Assembly (NCBI RefSeq): GCF_002000085.1
Contig: NZ_MUZU01000002.1
Location: forward strand, 372,001 to 436,000
DNA: 64,000 nt
From: Pseudocolwellia agarivorans
GTDB taxonomy: Bacteria > Pseudomonadota > Gammaproteobacteria > Enterobacterales > Alteromonadaceae
Reading direction: 5' to 3'
The position numbers were made by a program, and so were the translations under genes. Of this stretch, positions 8,136-15,369 are shown in pieces. The notes under the pieces were generated by a model. That model made no database searches. It was given only the letters and a program-made list of their open reading frames with translations, and was not told the origin of the DNA. Every line of letters starts with the position of its first letter. Position 1 is the first letter of the stretch.

Positions 8136-8278
8136 ATTAGATGATAAATTCCCGTTTGTGATAGGCACTAGCGATCGGTATTCTGACCTTGTTTTGAAAT
8201 CTCCCCGATTTCTTTTAACGAATGTTGTTTTGTTTGAATTTGTATAATTTTTGGGTATCTTCGGATACCCTTTTTTTT
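8136..8278 (+). ncRNA. Putative small RNA, copy 4
   Basis: The last unit; it lacks one A in the ACGAAATG stretch (about 8221) and ends with the hairpin at 8253-8270 plus eight Ts. The promoter at 8101-8129 is intact. Downstream sequence is unrelated to the spacers between the other copies, which marks the end of the array. Confidence 0.7.
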
Positions 8279-8438
8279 ATCTGTAATTTAATACTTTCAT
8301 AAACGTTTAACTAACCACTCCCAACTTTATTCCCATTACTCTTTTATTATTTAATTAAAAATTTCAGCTAAAAATAAAAACTGATAACACTATGTTTTAT
8401 GACAGAACACATGTTCATCAATAAAGCTATTAGAAGTA

Positions 8439-8495
8439 TATACCCGTTACCAATCAAGAGGCTATTTCAGAGCACCTTCAATGATTACGGGTATA
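8439..8495. mobile_element. Internally deleted MITE-like element, copy A (family 1)
   Basis: Carries the left terminus TATACCCGTTACCAATCAAG and a right terminus ending ATTACGGGTATA, matching the ends of the 360-bp and 311-bp copies at 9395-9754 and 24290-24600, but only 57 bp in all. It is located between the small-RNA array and the next gene and probably arose by internal deletion. Confidence 0.75.
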
Positions 8496-8628
8496 AAAAT
8501 CACCTAAAATATTAAAGATGAATTTTCTTCACTCATGGCATTTATTTTAATCGTTTGTCGCAGTCACTCAAATTAATTACATTTACTCCGTCATCACGGT
8601 GGTGGCATTAAACAAACGGAGAATACCC

Positions 8629-9132
8629 ATGAAACTTAAACCTTTACTATTAACAACACTTATTAGCTCGACAATACTTGCGGCTCCATTAACAGCAGTA
8701 GCGAGTGAAACAAACCTGAAAGTTGCAGTAATAAAAGATGCTGCCGCTAGCGAGTCAATTCTTAACGGTGAATACAAAGAAGTGATTGCTAACCTTTCAA
8801 ATAAAAGCCAAGATTTTGAAGAAAGCACAACCTTATGTGTAGCTTACTTAAAATCAGATAACGAAGAAATGTCTGAAACAGCATGTACCGCAGCCATAAG
8901 AAGTGCAAAAAAGTTAGATGCTAGCAGTAAAAAAATGCGTTACCTACAATCTATTAGTTACAACAACCGTGCGGTTGCTCGTTACTTAAAAGATGATATG
9001 AGTGGTGCAATGAGCGACTTAGCTTTAGCTAAATCTTTAGATAACAACCCGTTAGTTCAAGAGAACTTATCATTAATCAATAGCAAAGTTGAGCTAGCTG
9101 ATGATACTAATTACTCAACCTACGCAGACTAA
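8629..9132 (+). CDS. Small exported protein with TPR-like helices
   Basis: A 167-residue protein with a clear signal peptide (MKLKPLLLTTLISSTILAAP, cleavage near AVASE). The mature part contains helix pairs such as SYNNRAVARYLKDDMSGAMS and DLALAKSLDNNPLVQENLSL that look like a tetratricopeptide pair. I start at the ATG at 8629 because GGAG lies 7 nt upstream; ten extra upstream codons are open but lack this site. Such small TPR-bearing periplasmic proteins are common in Colwellia-like genomes and have no assigned role. Downstream comes a short reading frame and an inverted repeat. Confidence 0.8.
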   Translation: MKLKPLLLTTLISSTILAAPLTAVASETNLKVAVIKDAAASESILNGEYKEVIANLSNKSQDFEESTTLCVAYLKSDNEEMSETACTAAIRSAKKLDASSKKMRYLQSISYNNRAVARYLKDDMSGAMSDLALAKSLDNNPLVQENLSLINSKVELADDTNYSTYAD

Positions 9133-9148
9133 ACATTAAGAGGAATAT

Positions 9149-9205
9149 ATGTTTAAAAATATAATAACAATAAATATTCTATCCATTCGACAGCAAAGGG
9201 TGTGA
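9149..9205 (+). CDS. Possible 18-residue peptide or truncated gene start
   Basis: ATG at 9149 has a good ribosome site (AAGAGG, 5 nt spacing) 17 nt after the preceding stop. It encodes MFKNIITINILSIRQQRV and stops exactly where the inverted repeat at 9202-9300 begins. It could be the start of a second operon gene cut by that repeat, or a chance frame. Confidence 0.25.
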   Translation: MFKNIITINILSIRQQRV

Positions 9206-9300
9206 GTGATAGTTAGAAAATAAGGTGGTAAAACTTAAACTTGTTAGTTAAATACCGAGTGTAAGCTAACAGATTACCACCTTATAACTACTACCTCACA
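9202..9300. repeat. Imperfect ~100-bp inverted repeat
   Basis: Nested complementary blocks: GTGAG near 9203 with CTCAC at 9296-9300, AAGGTGGTAA at 9222-9231 with TTACCACCTT at 9274-9283, and an inner GTTAG/CTAAC pair. Transcribed, it would fold into one long hairpin. There is no T-tract, so it is not a standard terminator; it may be a small mobile repeat. Confidence 0.55.
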
Positions 9301-9394
9301 ACTCCTTTAATAAATACTTTCCTTAAAATTCACACCTTGTCTGTAAAATCACTTAAAAAAACAAACCCAACCTAGACTCTGACTTTCGGTTATA

Positions 9395-9754
9395 TATACC
9401 CGTTACCAATCAAGAGGCTATTTCAGAGCACTTGAGCGATATCAATTCAAGGCAATGCTTTGCAATAATGGTCGTTCCCTTATAAAAAGAATTAACGAAG
9501 AAGTAATTTTGCTCAAGCGCTTCTTCGATGGGTCTAAAAACAATTTATGCTTCGTTATTAACTTTAGTCAGGTTCCTACATGGATGTAGGATATTAGGGT
9601 AACGCAGGAGCAGTTACCGAGAATAACCATTACTGAAATTTAATGCCTTGCATACATGGATGTATGTACTTAGATTTCGTCTGGAACATGAAATCTGTGC
9701 CTAAATTGTTTTTAGTTCCCACTGAAACCTGCATCTTGAATGATAACGGGTATA
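9395..9754. mobile_element. MITE-like element, copy B (family 1, 360 bp)
   Basis: The terminal 20 bp at each end match as an inverted repeat at 18 of 20 positions (left TATACCCGTTACCAATCAAG). It has no transposase and no convincing coding frame. It is nearly identical to copy C (24290-24600) except for an extra ~50-bp insertion around 9650-9700. The flanks are TA-rich, compatible with insertion at TA. It appears to interrupt a small minus-strand gene (see 9755-9872). Confidence 0.85.
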
Positions 9755-9872
9755 ACACAATAAATGTAAGTAACAGAGCTAAAAATTCTGTTGTTGGTGC
9801 TGCATCCCCCCATACAGAAAAAAACAAAGGTAATATAAAAATTAAGGGCAATGAAAAACAATAGGTTTTCAT
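9755..9872 (-). pseudogene. Start of a small membrane protein, apparently cut by MITE copy B
   Basis: From the ATG at 9872 a minus-strand frame encodes two hydrophobic helices (MKTYCFSLPLIFILPLFF, then EFLALLLTFIVL) and then runs straight into the terminus of the MITE at 9754, where it continues as element sequence. The 9301-9394 flank on the other side could hold a short C-terminal tail. I do not recognise the protein; a chance frame is possible. Confidence 0.35.
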
Positions 9873-9957
9873 TAAACCTAAAACATCCGCTCACTTGGCA
9901 TGAGTAATTACTTAAAAAAGCGATTTGTCATCTATCTAGATAAAGCTTTCTAAATAA

Positions 9958-9982
9958 AAAAGGAGCTCTATGAGCTCCTTTG
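9958..9982 (-). terminator. Intrinsic terminator of the GH16 gene
   Basis: Stem AAGGAGCTC/GAGCTCCTT (9960-9968 and 9972-9980) with a 3-nt loop; on the minus strand it is followed by a T-run (the A-run at 9956-9961). It lies about 45 nt beyond the stop of the gene at 10025. Confidence 0.85.
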
Positions 9983-10024
9983 AAGTTATTGGATCGTGAG
10001 TACACAACTAACACATAGTAAAAC

Positions 10025-11068
10025 TTATTGTTGCTCAGCCTTTTGCCAAACACGTACGTATTCTATTTCGTAATCAACAACGCCATCATCTTTCTTACCT
10101 TCTGGGCTATTGATTTCCAGCTCTTCTTTACTTTTTGGGTAACCCACCCAAGGAAATACTTCTTGATCTAACCAAAGGTTAATAGGATTAGTTGCTACAT
10201 AGCCATTGTAGTCTTCTGGAACGTCTCGGTTCTTTTTAGCCCAAGCAGTAACTTCTTCCGCAGTAACTTGGCTAAATAATTTACCATCCACAAAGTATTT
10301 AACACCGGTTTCATCCCATTCAATACCATAAATATGGAAAGCATCAGCTACCCTAAAGCCTAAATCTTTTTTCTCTGTATAAGTAGGTTTACCTCTAAGG
10401 TTTTTCCAATCACGAATAGACCACCAAATTTGACGATCTAAATGCTCTTTACCTGGTTCACTGTGGTAGCCAAGCAGTTCAAAAAAATCAAACTCTAAAC
10501 CTTTGCCCATAGACCAAAATGCGCTTGTGATCTCTGCGTCAGCCGCTTTGCTTTTTATTTCAATATAACCGTACTTGAACTCTTTTCTTGAAATAATACA
10601 AGCGGTAGTAATGTTTGCATAAGCCATTGGCTCACCAAAAACTGGCTTATGAATTTCTTTAATGAAAGGAAAGTCAGGCTCCCAACGAGTTTCAAGAACT
10701 AACTTACCGTCTTCTAAACGATAATTCCTACCTGAGAATTGAGAAGGCGCACGTCCTGTCCAAACCTTTTTGTTAGGTTTGTCTGGGTGTTTATAAACAG
10801 GTTTACCGTCTTCAAACTTACCTACAATATACCAACGATCTTCGTCGAGCGTTTCAGCGTCAAACTCATCACTAACAACGCTGTTGTATATCCATTGGCC
10901 TTTATTTTCAGGATCTGAAAAAGGAAGTGCTGCGATACTGCCTACTTTTGATAGCTTTTTGTCGCCAGATGAATCCAGAGTAGAATTACATCCAGCTATA
11001 GATAATCCAGCAACTACAAGTACTGCAATACAAGTTGAATTTGACTTAAGTCGGTTTATTATTTTCAT
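10025..11068 (-). CDS. GH16 family glycoside hydrolase lipoprotein (agarase/carrageenase/porphyranase-like)
   Basis: A 347-residue exported lipoprotein: signal peptide with lipobox LSIAGC (Cys27), then a GH16 jelly-roll catalytic domain. The catalytic motif ExDxxE is present as EFDFFE at 192-197, the form with the beta-bulge found in agarases, porphyranases and carrageenases. DEFDAETLDEDRWY (68-80) and the C-terminal DYEIEYVRVW are standard GH16 landmarks. It should cleave a sulfated or plain red-algal galactan or related beta-glucan at the cell surface; the exact substrate is not readable. It has its own terminator and no sugar-transport neighbour. Confidence 0.85.
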   Translation of the reverse strand: MKIINRLKSNSTCIAVLVVAGLSIAGCNSTLDSSGDKKLSKVGSIAALPFSDPENKGQWIYNSVVSDEFDAETLDEDRWYIVGKFEDGKPVYKHPDKPNKKVWTGRAPSQFSGRNYRLEDGKLVLETRWEPDFPFIKEIHKPVFGEPMAYANITTACIISRKEFKYGYIEIKSKAADAEITSAFWSMGKGLEFDFFELLGYHSEPGKEHLDRQIWWSIRDWKNLRGKPTYTEKKDLGFRVADAFHIYGIEWDETGVKYFVDGKLFSQVTAEEVTAWAKKNRDVPEDYNGYVATNPINLWLDQEVFPWVGYPKSKEELEINSPEGKKDDGVVDYEIEYVRVWQKAEQQ

Positions 11069-11192
11069 GTTATTTTCACTTTTATTATAATTAATGAACT
11101 AATAATAACCAATCAAACATAATATGAATATACATATCATACATACAAGTGTTACAAATCGTTTAAATAAACAAATGTATAGCCAACAGATA

Positions 11193-11319
11193 ATACCAAC
11201 CGTAATAAATACCTTCCCTAAAGGGAGTCCGTGCTTAGGTTCACTCTGGAACAATGACCGCTGTATTTGACCCTTTACTCTTACTATAAAATAGGTCAAT
11301 TCATTAATACGTTTGGTAT
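11193..11319. mobile_element. Short inverted-repeat (MITE-like) element, 127 bp
   Basis: The ends are complementary: left ATACCAACCGTAATAA at 11193 and right TTAATACGTTTGGTAT ending at 11319, with one substitution and one shifted base. It lies in the 5' region of the GH16 gene, between it and the EF-hand gene, and has no coding capacity. Only one copy is in this window. Confidence 0.55.
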
Positions 11320-11358
11320 GAGATAGTTTTAGATATGTAAAAGAATATCAAACAAGAA

Positions 11359-11901
11359 TTATTTTAATTGTAACTGCTGTAAGGAATATTGTGGGGTGAG
11401 TTCAAAGGCTTGCTCAGCGTTATCACGTTTACGTGTTGCTGTAATTTTGAAGGATTTTTCTTTTACATGTTTTCCAAACAAATCAACCTGAAAAGTTAAA
11501 GGTAAATATATATCTTTGAATGTAAATTTCCCTGTAAGAGATAACTGTAATGCCGGCTCTGTTTTACGGCCATGGCTATGACCTAAAATAGATTTAAGTA
11601 GCAGATCTTGTAGCGCTAAAGCACCTGTTGTATCCCTAAGTATAATGTGCTTTTTAATCGTATTTTCAATAAGTGACTGATGAAAATCAAATTCTTCTTG
11701 CGATATATTACCATCATGATCGTCATCTATATTCTTAAAAGCAGAAACAGGCACCGATAACATGATAAACACATCATTACCAATAATGTCTAATGTCCCC
11801 TGCTGCGCTTGCACTGTATGTGCTTGATTGGGCAGAACAATTAAAGCACTTAATGCAATACCAATCACCATAATTAAAGCGTACTTAGAGATGAATTTCA
11901 T
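11359..11901 (-). CDS. Exported protein with one EF-hand
   Basis: A 180-residue protein with an N-terminal signal segment (KYALIMVIGIALSALIVLP) and a canonical calcium-binding EF-hand loop at 59-70 (DDDHDGNISQEE, with acidic residues at loop positions 1, 3, 5 and 12). The rest is not recognised; HSHGRK near residue 108 might bind metal. It is transcribed toward the GH16 gene but is separated from it by 290 bp and a repeat. Probably a periplasmic or surface calcium-responsive protein. Confidence 0.65.
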   Translation of the reverse strand: MKFISKYALIMVIGIALSALIVLPNQAHTVQAQQGTLDIIGNDVFIMLSVPVSAFKNIDDDHDGNISQEEFDFHQSLIENTIKKHIILRDTTGALALQDLLLKSILGHSHGRKTEPALQLSLTGKFTFKDIYLPLTFQVDLFGKHVKEKSFKITATRKRDNAEQAFELTPQYSLQQLQLK

Positions 11902-12460
11902 ACTTATCCTTCTTAAATATATTAACTTTCCATAATTAACATCACTTCAGGTAAAGTTCTTTAACGTGGTTTACGTAATAAAATTTATAGATCACCCTAC
12001 TATTATAGCGAGTATTGAATAATTTCCACCCCGCTTTTTACAAAAATCACATCAATGCCATAGTAATAATATCTACAATTCATTTATTTGGGTGGGCTTT
12101 AGTCACATTAAAAAGGTAAGGATAGAAAGAAATTGAATCAAGAGTAGGTCAGGTTTATGCTTTAAATACAAAAAATCACTAGAACGTGTTGACCTTTCGG
12201 TTGTTATTTTTTCAAATTAAGCACGATTTAATCTAGGCGTTGCGATTACGTCATAGTTATTCTCTATAAAAGCGCAACAACAATTAAATTTCGTTTAAAT
12301 ACACCTTAAAACACACTCGTTTAGCATCTGCTTCATCCTTTTTAAGTAGAACAACTACCTATCAAAAGCGAAGCCTTGCATAAATGCCAAACGAACTGTT
12401 TCAAAATATACCGCAAAGCTCAACACCCGCTAAAGTAACTATTTTACGTGAAATAAAAAT
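11902..12460. other. Intergenic stretch with no recognised gene
   Basis: About 560 AT-rich bases upstream of the EF-hand gene and downstream of yehS. No frame with a ribosome site and no strong hairpin with a T-tract was seen. The promoter of the EF-hand gene should lie at its left end. Confidence 0.6.
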
Positions 12461-12919
12461 TTACTTTTCGTGTTTAATTTTAAGGCCTGTTAAAAACGCT
12501 GATAAAACGTCATCAGAACATTCTTTATAATGTTTGTGATTTACGTTTCTAAAAAAGGAGCTTAACTCGTATTTACTTAATGTTATTTTACCTAATTCTA
12601 AAATGGCAATAACATCATCAGCTTTTAGCGTTAAAGCAATTTTAAGTTTATTAAATATTATATTGTTATTCAGGCTAACTTCTGCTGCACGTTCAGGACC
12701 GTCGCTTGGCCCACGTTGATCTACAATCAAACCATTTAAAAACCCGGCAAACTCAACATCAAGCAACTCTTTATACGTAGGGTCATTTTTTTCTACAAAA
12801 ATTTGAGTTAATTGATCTGCTGATATTTCACAGTGACCAAGCCCAAATACAGAACATATTTTATCATTGCTAAAGTCGAAAATATTACACACACGTTTAA
12901 GAGTTACATTATTTATCAT
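12461..12919 (-). CDS. yehS: DUF1456 family protein YehS
   Basis: A 152-residue protein matching the DUF1456/YehS family: two copies of a ~65-residue helical repeat, the first with FAGFLNGLIVDQRG, the second with SAFLTGLKIKHEK, linked by NNNIIFNKLKIALTLKADDVI. The family has no established function. The start is set at the ATG at 12919, which has AGG 8 nt upstream and gives the usual family length; a TTG at 12961 would add 14 residues. It is divergent from yghU across a region holding a perfect 24-bp palindrome. Confidence 0.87.
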   Translation of the reverse strand: MINNVTLKRVCNIFDFSNDKICSVFGLGHCEISADQLTQIFVEKNDPTYKELLDVEFAGFLNGLIVDQRGPSDGPERAAEVSLNNNIIFNKLKIALTLKADDVIAILELGKITLSKYELSSFFRNVNHKHYKECSDDVLSAFLTGLKIKHEK

Positions 12920-13124
12920 TAAATTGCCTAAAGGTAAAAATTGCTTTGAAAGGTTTTTCAAAATATTGCAGCATTATAGCCCATCTAGAGAGTATTACGC
13001 CTACACATTTTTAAAATATATGCGCAACAATAAGTTCTCTTTTCTTTATATCAACGAACTTAAGTTATTTATGTTTATTACATTGTATAAAATAAGACGA
13101 TTTACATGATACTTGCCCTAAACG

Positions 13125-13148
13125 AACTACCTCTAATTAGAGGTAGTT
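13125..13148. promoter_or_regulatory. Perfect 24-bp palindrome in the yehS/yghU divergent region
   Basis: AACTACCTCTAA followed by its exact complement. It is far from the 3' end of either gene, so an operator is more likely than a terminator, although TTAG follows on the plus strand. The regulator is unknown. Confidence 0.45.
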
Positions 13149-13348
13149 TTAGACCCCTCCGCCCCCTCGATGAATAGATTGTTACAAACAAAGGTTGAAC
13201 GATTATTCAAGTAATTCTATAGTGTTGTTAATTCGCGCTGATAAACATTGAATATCATCAGCAATCGGTCAACAACCGAGCCTGTATTTTGATACATCAT
13301 CAAAGACAACTCACACTTAAAAATTCAACAAAATGCTAGGAGAATATG

Positions 13349-14206
13349 ATGGAAAACCAATACACACCACCTAATATTTGGACTCACGATACTGAAAGTG
13401 GCGGCAAATGGGCAAGTATTAATCGTCCAGTTTCAGGCTCAACTCATGAAAAAATCCTACCTGTTGGTAAGCATGCCCTACAACTTTATTCTATGGGTAC
13501 ACCTAACGGCCAAAAAATAACAATTATGTTAGAAGAGTTATTAGCATTGGGCAAAGATGCTGAATACGATGCTCACATGATAAACATTGGAGAAGGTGAT
13601 CAATTTTCGTCAGGTTTTGTGGCTGTTAATCCTAATTCAAAAATTCCTGCTTTAGTTGATCACTCAAATGAAGTGGCTGAACCTATATTCGAATCGGCTT
13701 CTATTTTGGTTTATCTAGCAGAAAAATTTAATGCTTTATTACCTGAGAAAGGAATTAAGCGAACACAAGTATTCAATTGGTTATTTTGGGTGCATGGTGC
13801 AGCTCCTTATTTAGGCGGTGGTTTTGGTCATTTTTATTCTTACGCACCAGAGAAATTTGAGTACCCCATCAACCGTTTTACTATGGAAGTTAAACGCCAA
13901 TTAGATGTATTAGACAAACAATTAGCAAAAAATGAATTTATCGCAGGTGATGAACTAAGTATTGCAGATATTGCTACTTGGCCTTGGTATGGCAACTTAG
14001 TATTAGGTCATCTTTATGATGCTAAAGAATTTTTGCAAGTAGATGATTACACACATGTACAACGCTGGGCTAAAGCAATGGCTGAGCGTCCGAGTATACA
14101 ACGTGGTCGTATTATCAACCGAACTTGGGGCGAACCATGGGAACAACTTGAAAACCGCCATAATGCTGAAGATGTTGATAAAGTACTCGCGTTAAAGCTT
14201 AAGTAA
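13349..14206 (+). CDS. yghU: Glutathione S-transferase-like disulfide reductase YghU
   Basis: A 285-residue protein closely matching YghU, a nu-class GST-like enzyme with disulfide-bond reductase activity using two glutathiones. Identical or near-identical blocks include INRPVSGSTHEK, LYSMGTPNGQK, MLEELLALG, GDQFSSGFVAVNPNSKIPAL and NWLFWVHGAAPYLGGGFGHF; the thioredoxin-like domain is followed by an all-helical C-terminal domain. Two ATGs are adjacent; I prefer the second (13349) because AGGAG then has a 6-nt spacing. Cytoplasmic; transcribed alone. Confidence 0.93.
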   Translation: MENQYTPPNIWTHDTESGGKWASINRPVSGSTHEKILPVGKHALQLYSMGTPNGQKITIMLEELLALGKDAEYDAHMINIGEGDQFSSGFVAVNPNSKIPALVDHSNEVAEPIFESASILVYLAEKFNALLPEKGIKRTQVFNWLFWVHGAAPYLGGGFGHFYSYAPEKFEYPINRFTMEVKRQLDVLDKQLAKNEFIAGDELSIADIATWPWYGNLVLGHLYDAKEFLQVDDYTHVQRWAKAMAERPSIQRGRIINRTWGEPWEQLENRHNAEDVDKVLALKLK

Positions 14207-14389
14207 TAAATTATAATACATATTTTATAGCTAGATAACGCTTCTATTTGAGCATGCGTTATATTTTGAGAACAGTTCTTTTGGTATTTATGCAATGCTT
14301 AATTTTTTATAGATAGCTATTCTACTTAAAAATATAACGCAGCAAAAATAGTAAACGGGCCTTGCCTAACAAATCCATTTAAACAAATA

Positions 14390-14420
14390 AGTGTGCCTAT
14401 TAAATTACAATAGGCACACT
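14390..14420. terminator. Hairpin beyond the secF 3' end
   Basis: Perfect 12-bp stem (AGTGTGCCTATT at 14390-14401 with its complement at 14409-14420), 7-nt loop. It is 28 nt past the secF stop; on the minus strand TTATTTGTTT follows, a weak U-tract, so termination is plausible. Confidence 0.6.
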
Positions 14421-14448
14421 ACAAATTAGGCATTTAATACCCAATCGA

Positions 14449-15369
14449 TTAAGGTAACGCACAAACCTCTTCTTCTTGTTTATTATAATAATCAGCAGAC
14501 AATCCAATTAACTGTGGAACTGTTGCTGAAATAGTAATTGATGAAAAAGTACCAATCAAAATTCCCGTAAACAATGAAATAGCGAAGCCTGATAACGACT
14601 CCCCTGCAAATATCCATATCGCTAGAATAGTTGCCAGTGTTGTACCTGAAGTGATCAAAGTTCTTACAATAGTCGATTTAATTGCTAAGTTAACAATATT
14701 TTCAATACTGGCGCCTGAATTACGTTTCATTATTTCACGAATTTTATCGCCGACAATAATCGAGTCATTGAGTGAATAACCAATAATCGCCAGTAAACTA
14801 GCCACAATAGTTAAATCGAACTTAATACCAAGCCAAGCGAATAGCCCAAGAACCACAATAACGTCATGACACAAAGCTATAACAGAGCCCGCAGCTAAAC
14901 GCCATTCAAATCTAAACGACAAGTAAAGCAATATAACGATTACAGCCGTTATCAAAGCGAGTCCTCCTTGATCAATCAGCTCATCTCCCACTTGGCTACC
15001 AATGTAGATAGAATCTTGCGGTGTAATGTTTAAGCCACTTTGTTGAGAAAAGTCAGTTAACCAACTTTTACCTTTTAAACTAATATCGTTATCGGCTTGC
15101 TGTACGCTCCAATGGGTACCATTTTCGGCTGAAGCTAAGCCAAATGTATCGGGTAAATAGTCGGTTAATAAGGTTTCCATGTCTGCTTTATTCACAGACT
15201 CTTGAGTGGTAAATTCTGTTAAATAACCACCGGTAAAGTCTAAACCTAAATTCAAACCTTTACTCAATACGCCTGTTAGAGAAAAAATAACTAACGCTGC
15301 GGCAAAATATAAGCTGATAACACGAAATTTACTTAAGGTTTCTGTTTGATTTAAAAGAAAGTTGTTCAT
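14449..15369 (-). CDS. secF: Protein translocase subunit SecF
   Basis: A 306-residue SecF: six transmembrane helices with a large periplasmic loop between the first two, GLNLGLDFTGGYLTEF near residue 40 and the SecDF signature IIGYSLNDSIIVGDKIRE. With SecD it uses the proton gradient to help pull exported proteins through SecYEG. Its ATG overlaps the secD stop by 4 nt, so translation is coupled. The pair is not next to yajC, tgt and queA, where the main secDF of gammaproteobacteria sits, so this may be a second secDF set. Confidence 0.9.
   Translation of the reverse strand: MNNFLLNQTETLSKFRVISLYFAAALVIFSLTGVLSKGLNLGLDFTGGYLTEFTTQESVNKADMETLLTDYLPDTFGLASAENGTHWSVQQADNDISLKGKSWLTDFSQQSGLNITPQDSIYIGSQVGDELIDQGGLALITAVIVILLYLSFRFEWRLAAGSVIALCHDVIVVLGLFAWLGIKFDLTIVASLLAIIGYSLNDSIIVGDKIREIMKRNSGASIENIVNLAIKSTIVRTLITSGTTLATILAIWIFAGESLSGFAISLFTGILIGTFSSITISATVPQLIGLSADYYNKQEEEVCALP

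Larger units (their letters stand above)
7318..8278 (+). repeat. Tandem array of four ~271-bp units, each encoding a putative small RNA
   Basis: Four nearly identical units begin at 7318, 7589, 7859 and 8131 (periods 271, 270 and 272). Each has a conserved ~150-nt segment ending in a hairpin plus T-tract; units 1-3 are followed by a conserved ~122-nt spacer that carries the promoter of the next unit. After unit 4 the similarity stops at the T-tract. Differences are few: single substitutions, one lost A in unit 4 (about 8221) and a changed terminator loop in unit 2 whose stem is intact. This points to recent amplification of a functional transcription unit. No coding frame is conserved among the copies. 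Confidence 0.9.

Noticed and set aside
7318-8278. CRISPR array or integron cassette array
   Set aside because: Four copies of ~271 bp with near-identical spacers, no short palindromic repeat, no cas or integrase genes, and no attC core sites.
9643-9864. Plus-strand 73-codon frame
   Set aside because: Lies mostly inside MITE copy B and is not preserved in copy C.
11099-11299. Minus-strand 66-codon frame with hydrophobic end
   Set aside because: Largely spans the 127-bp inverted-repeat element and has no ribosome site.
12867-13109. Plus-strand 80-codon frame
   Set aside because: Overlaps the 5' end of yehS antisense, lacks a ribosome site and has low-complexity AT-rich composition.
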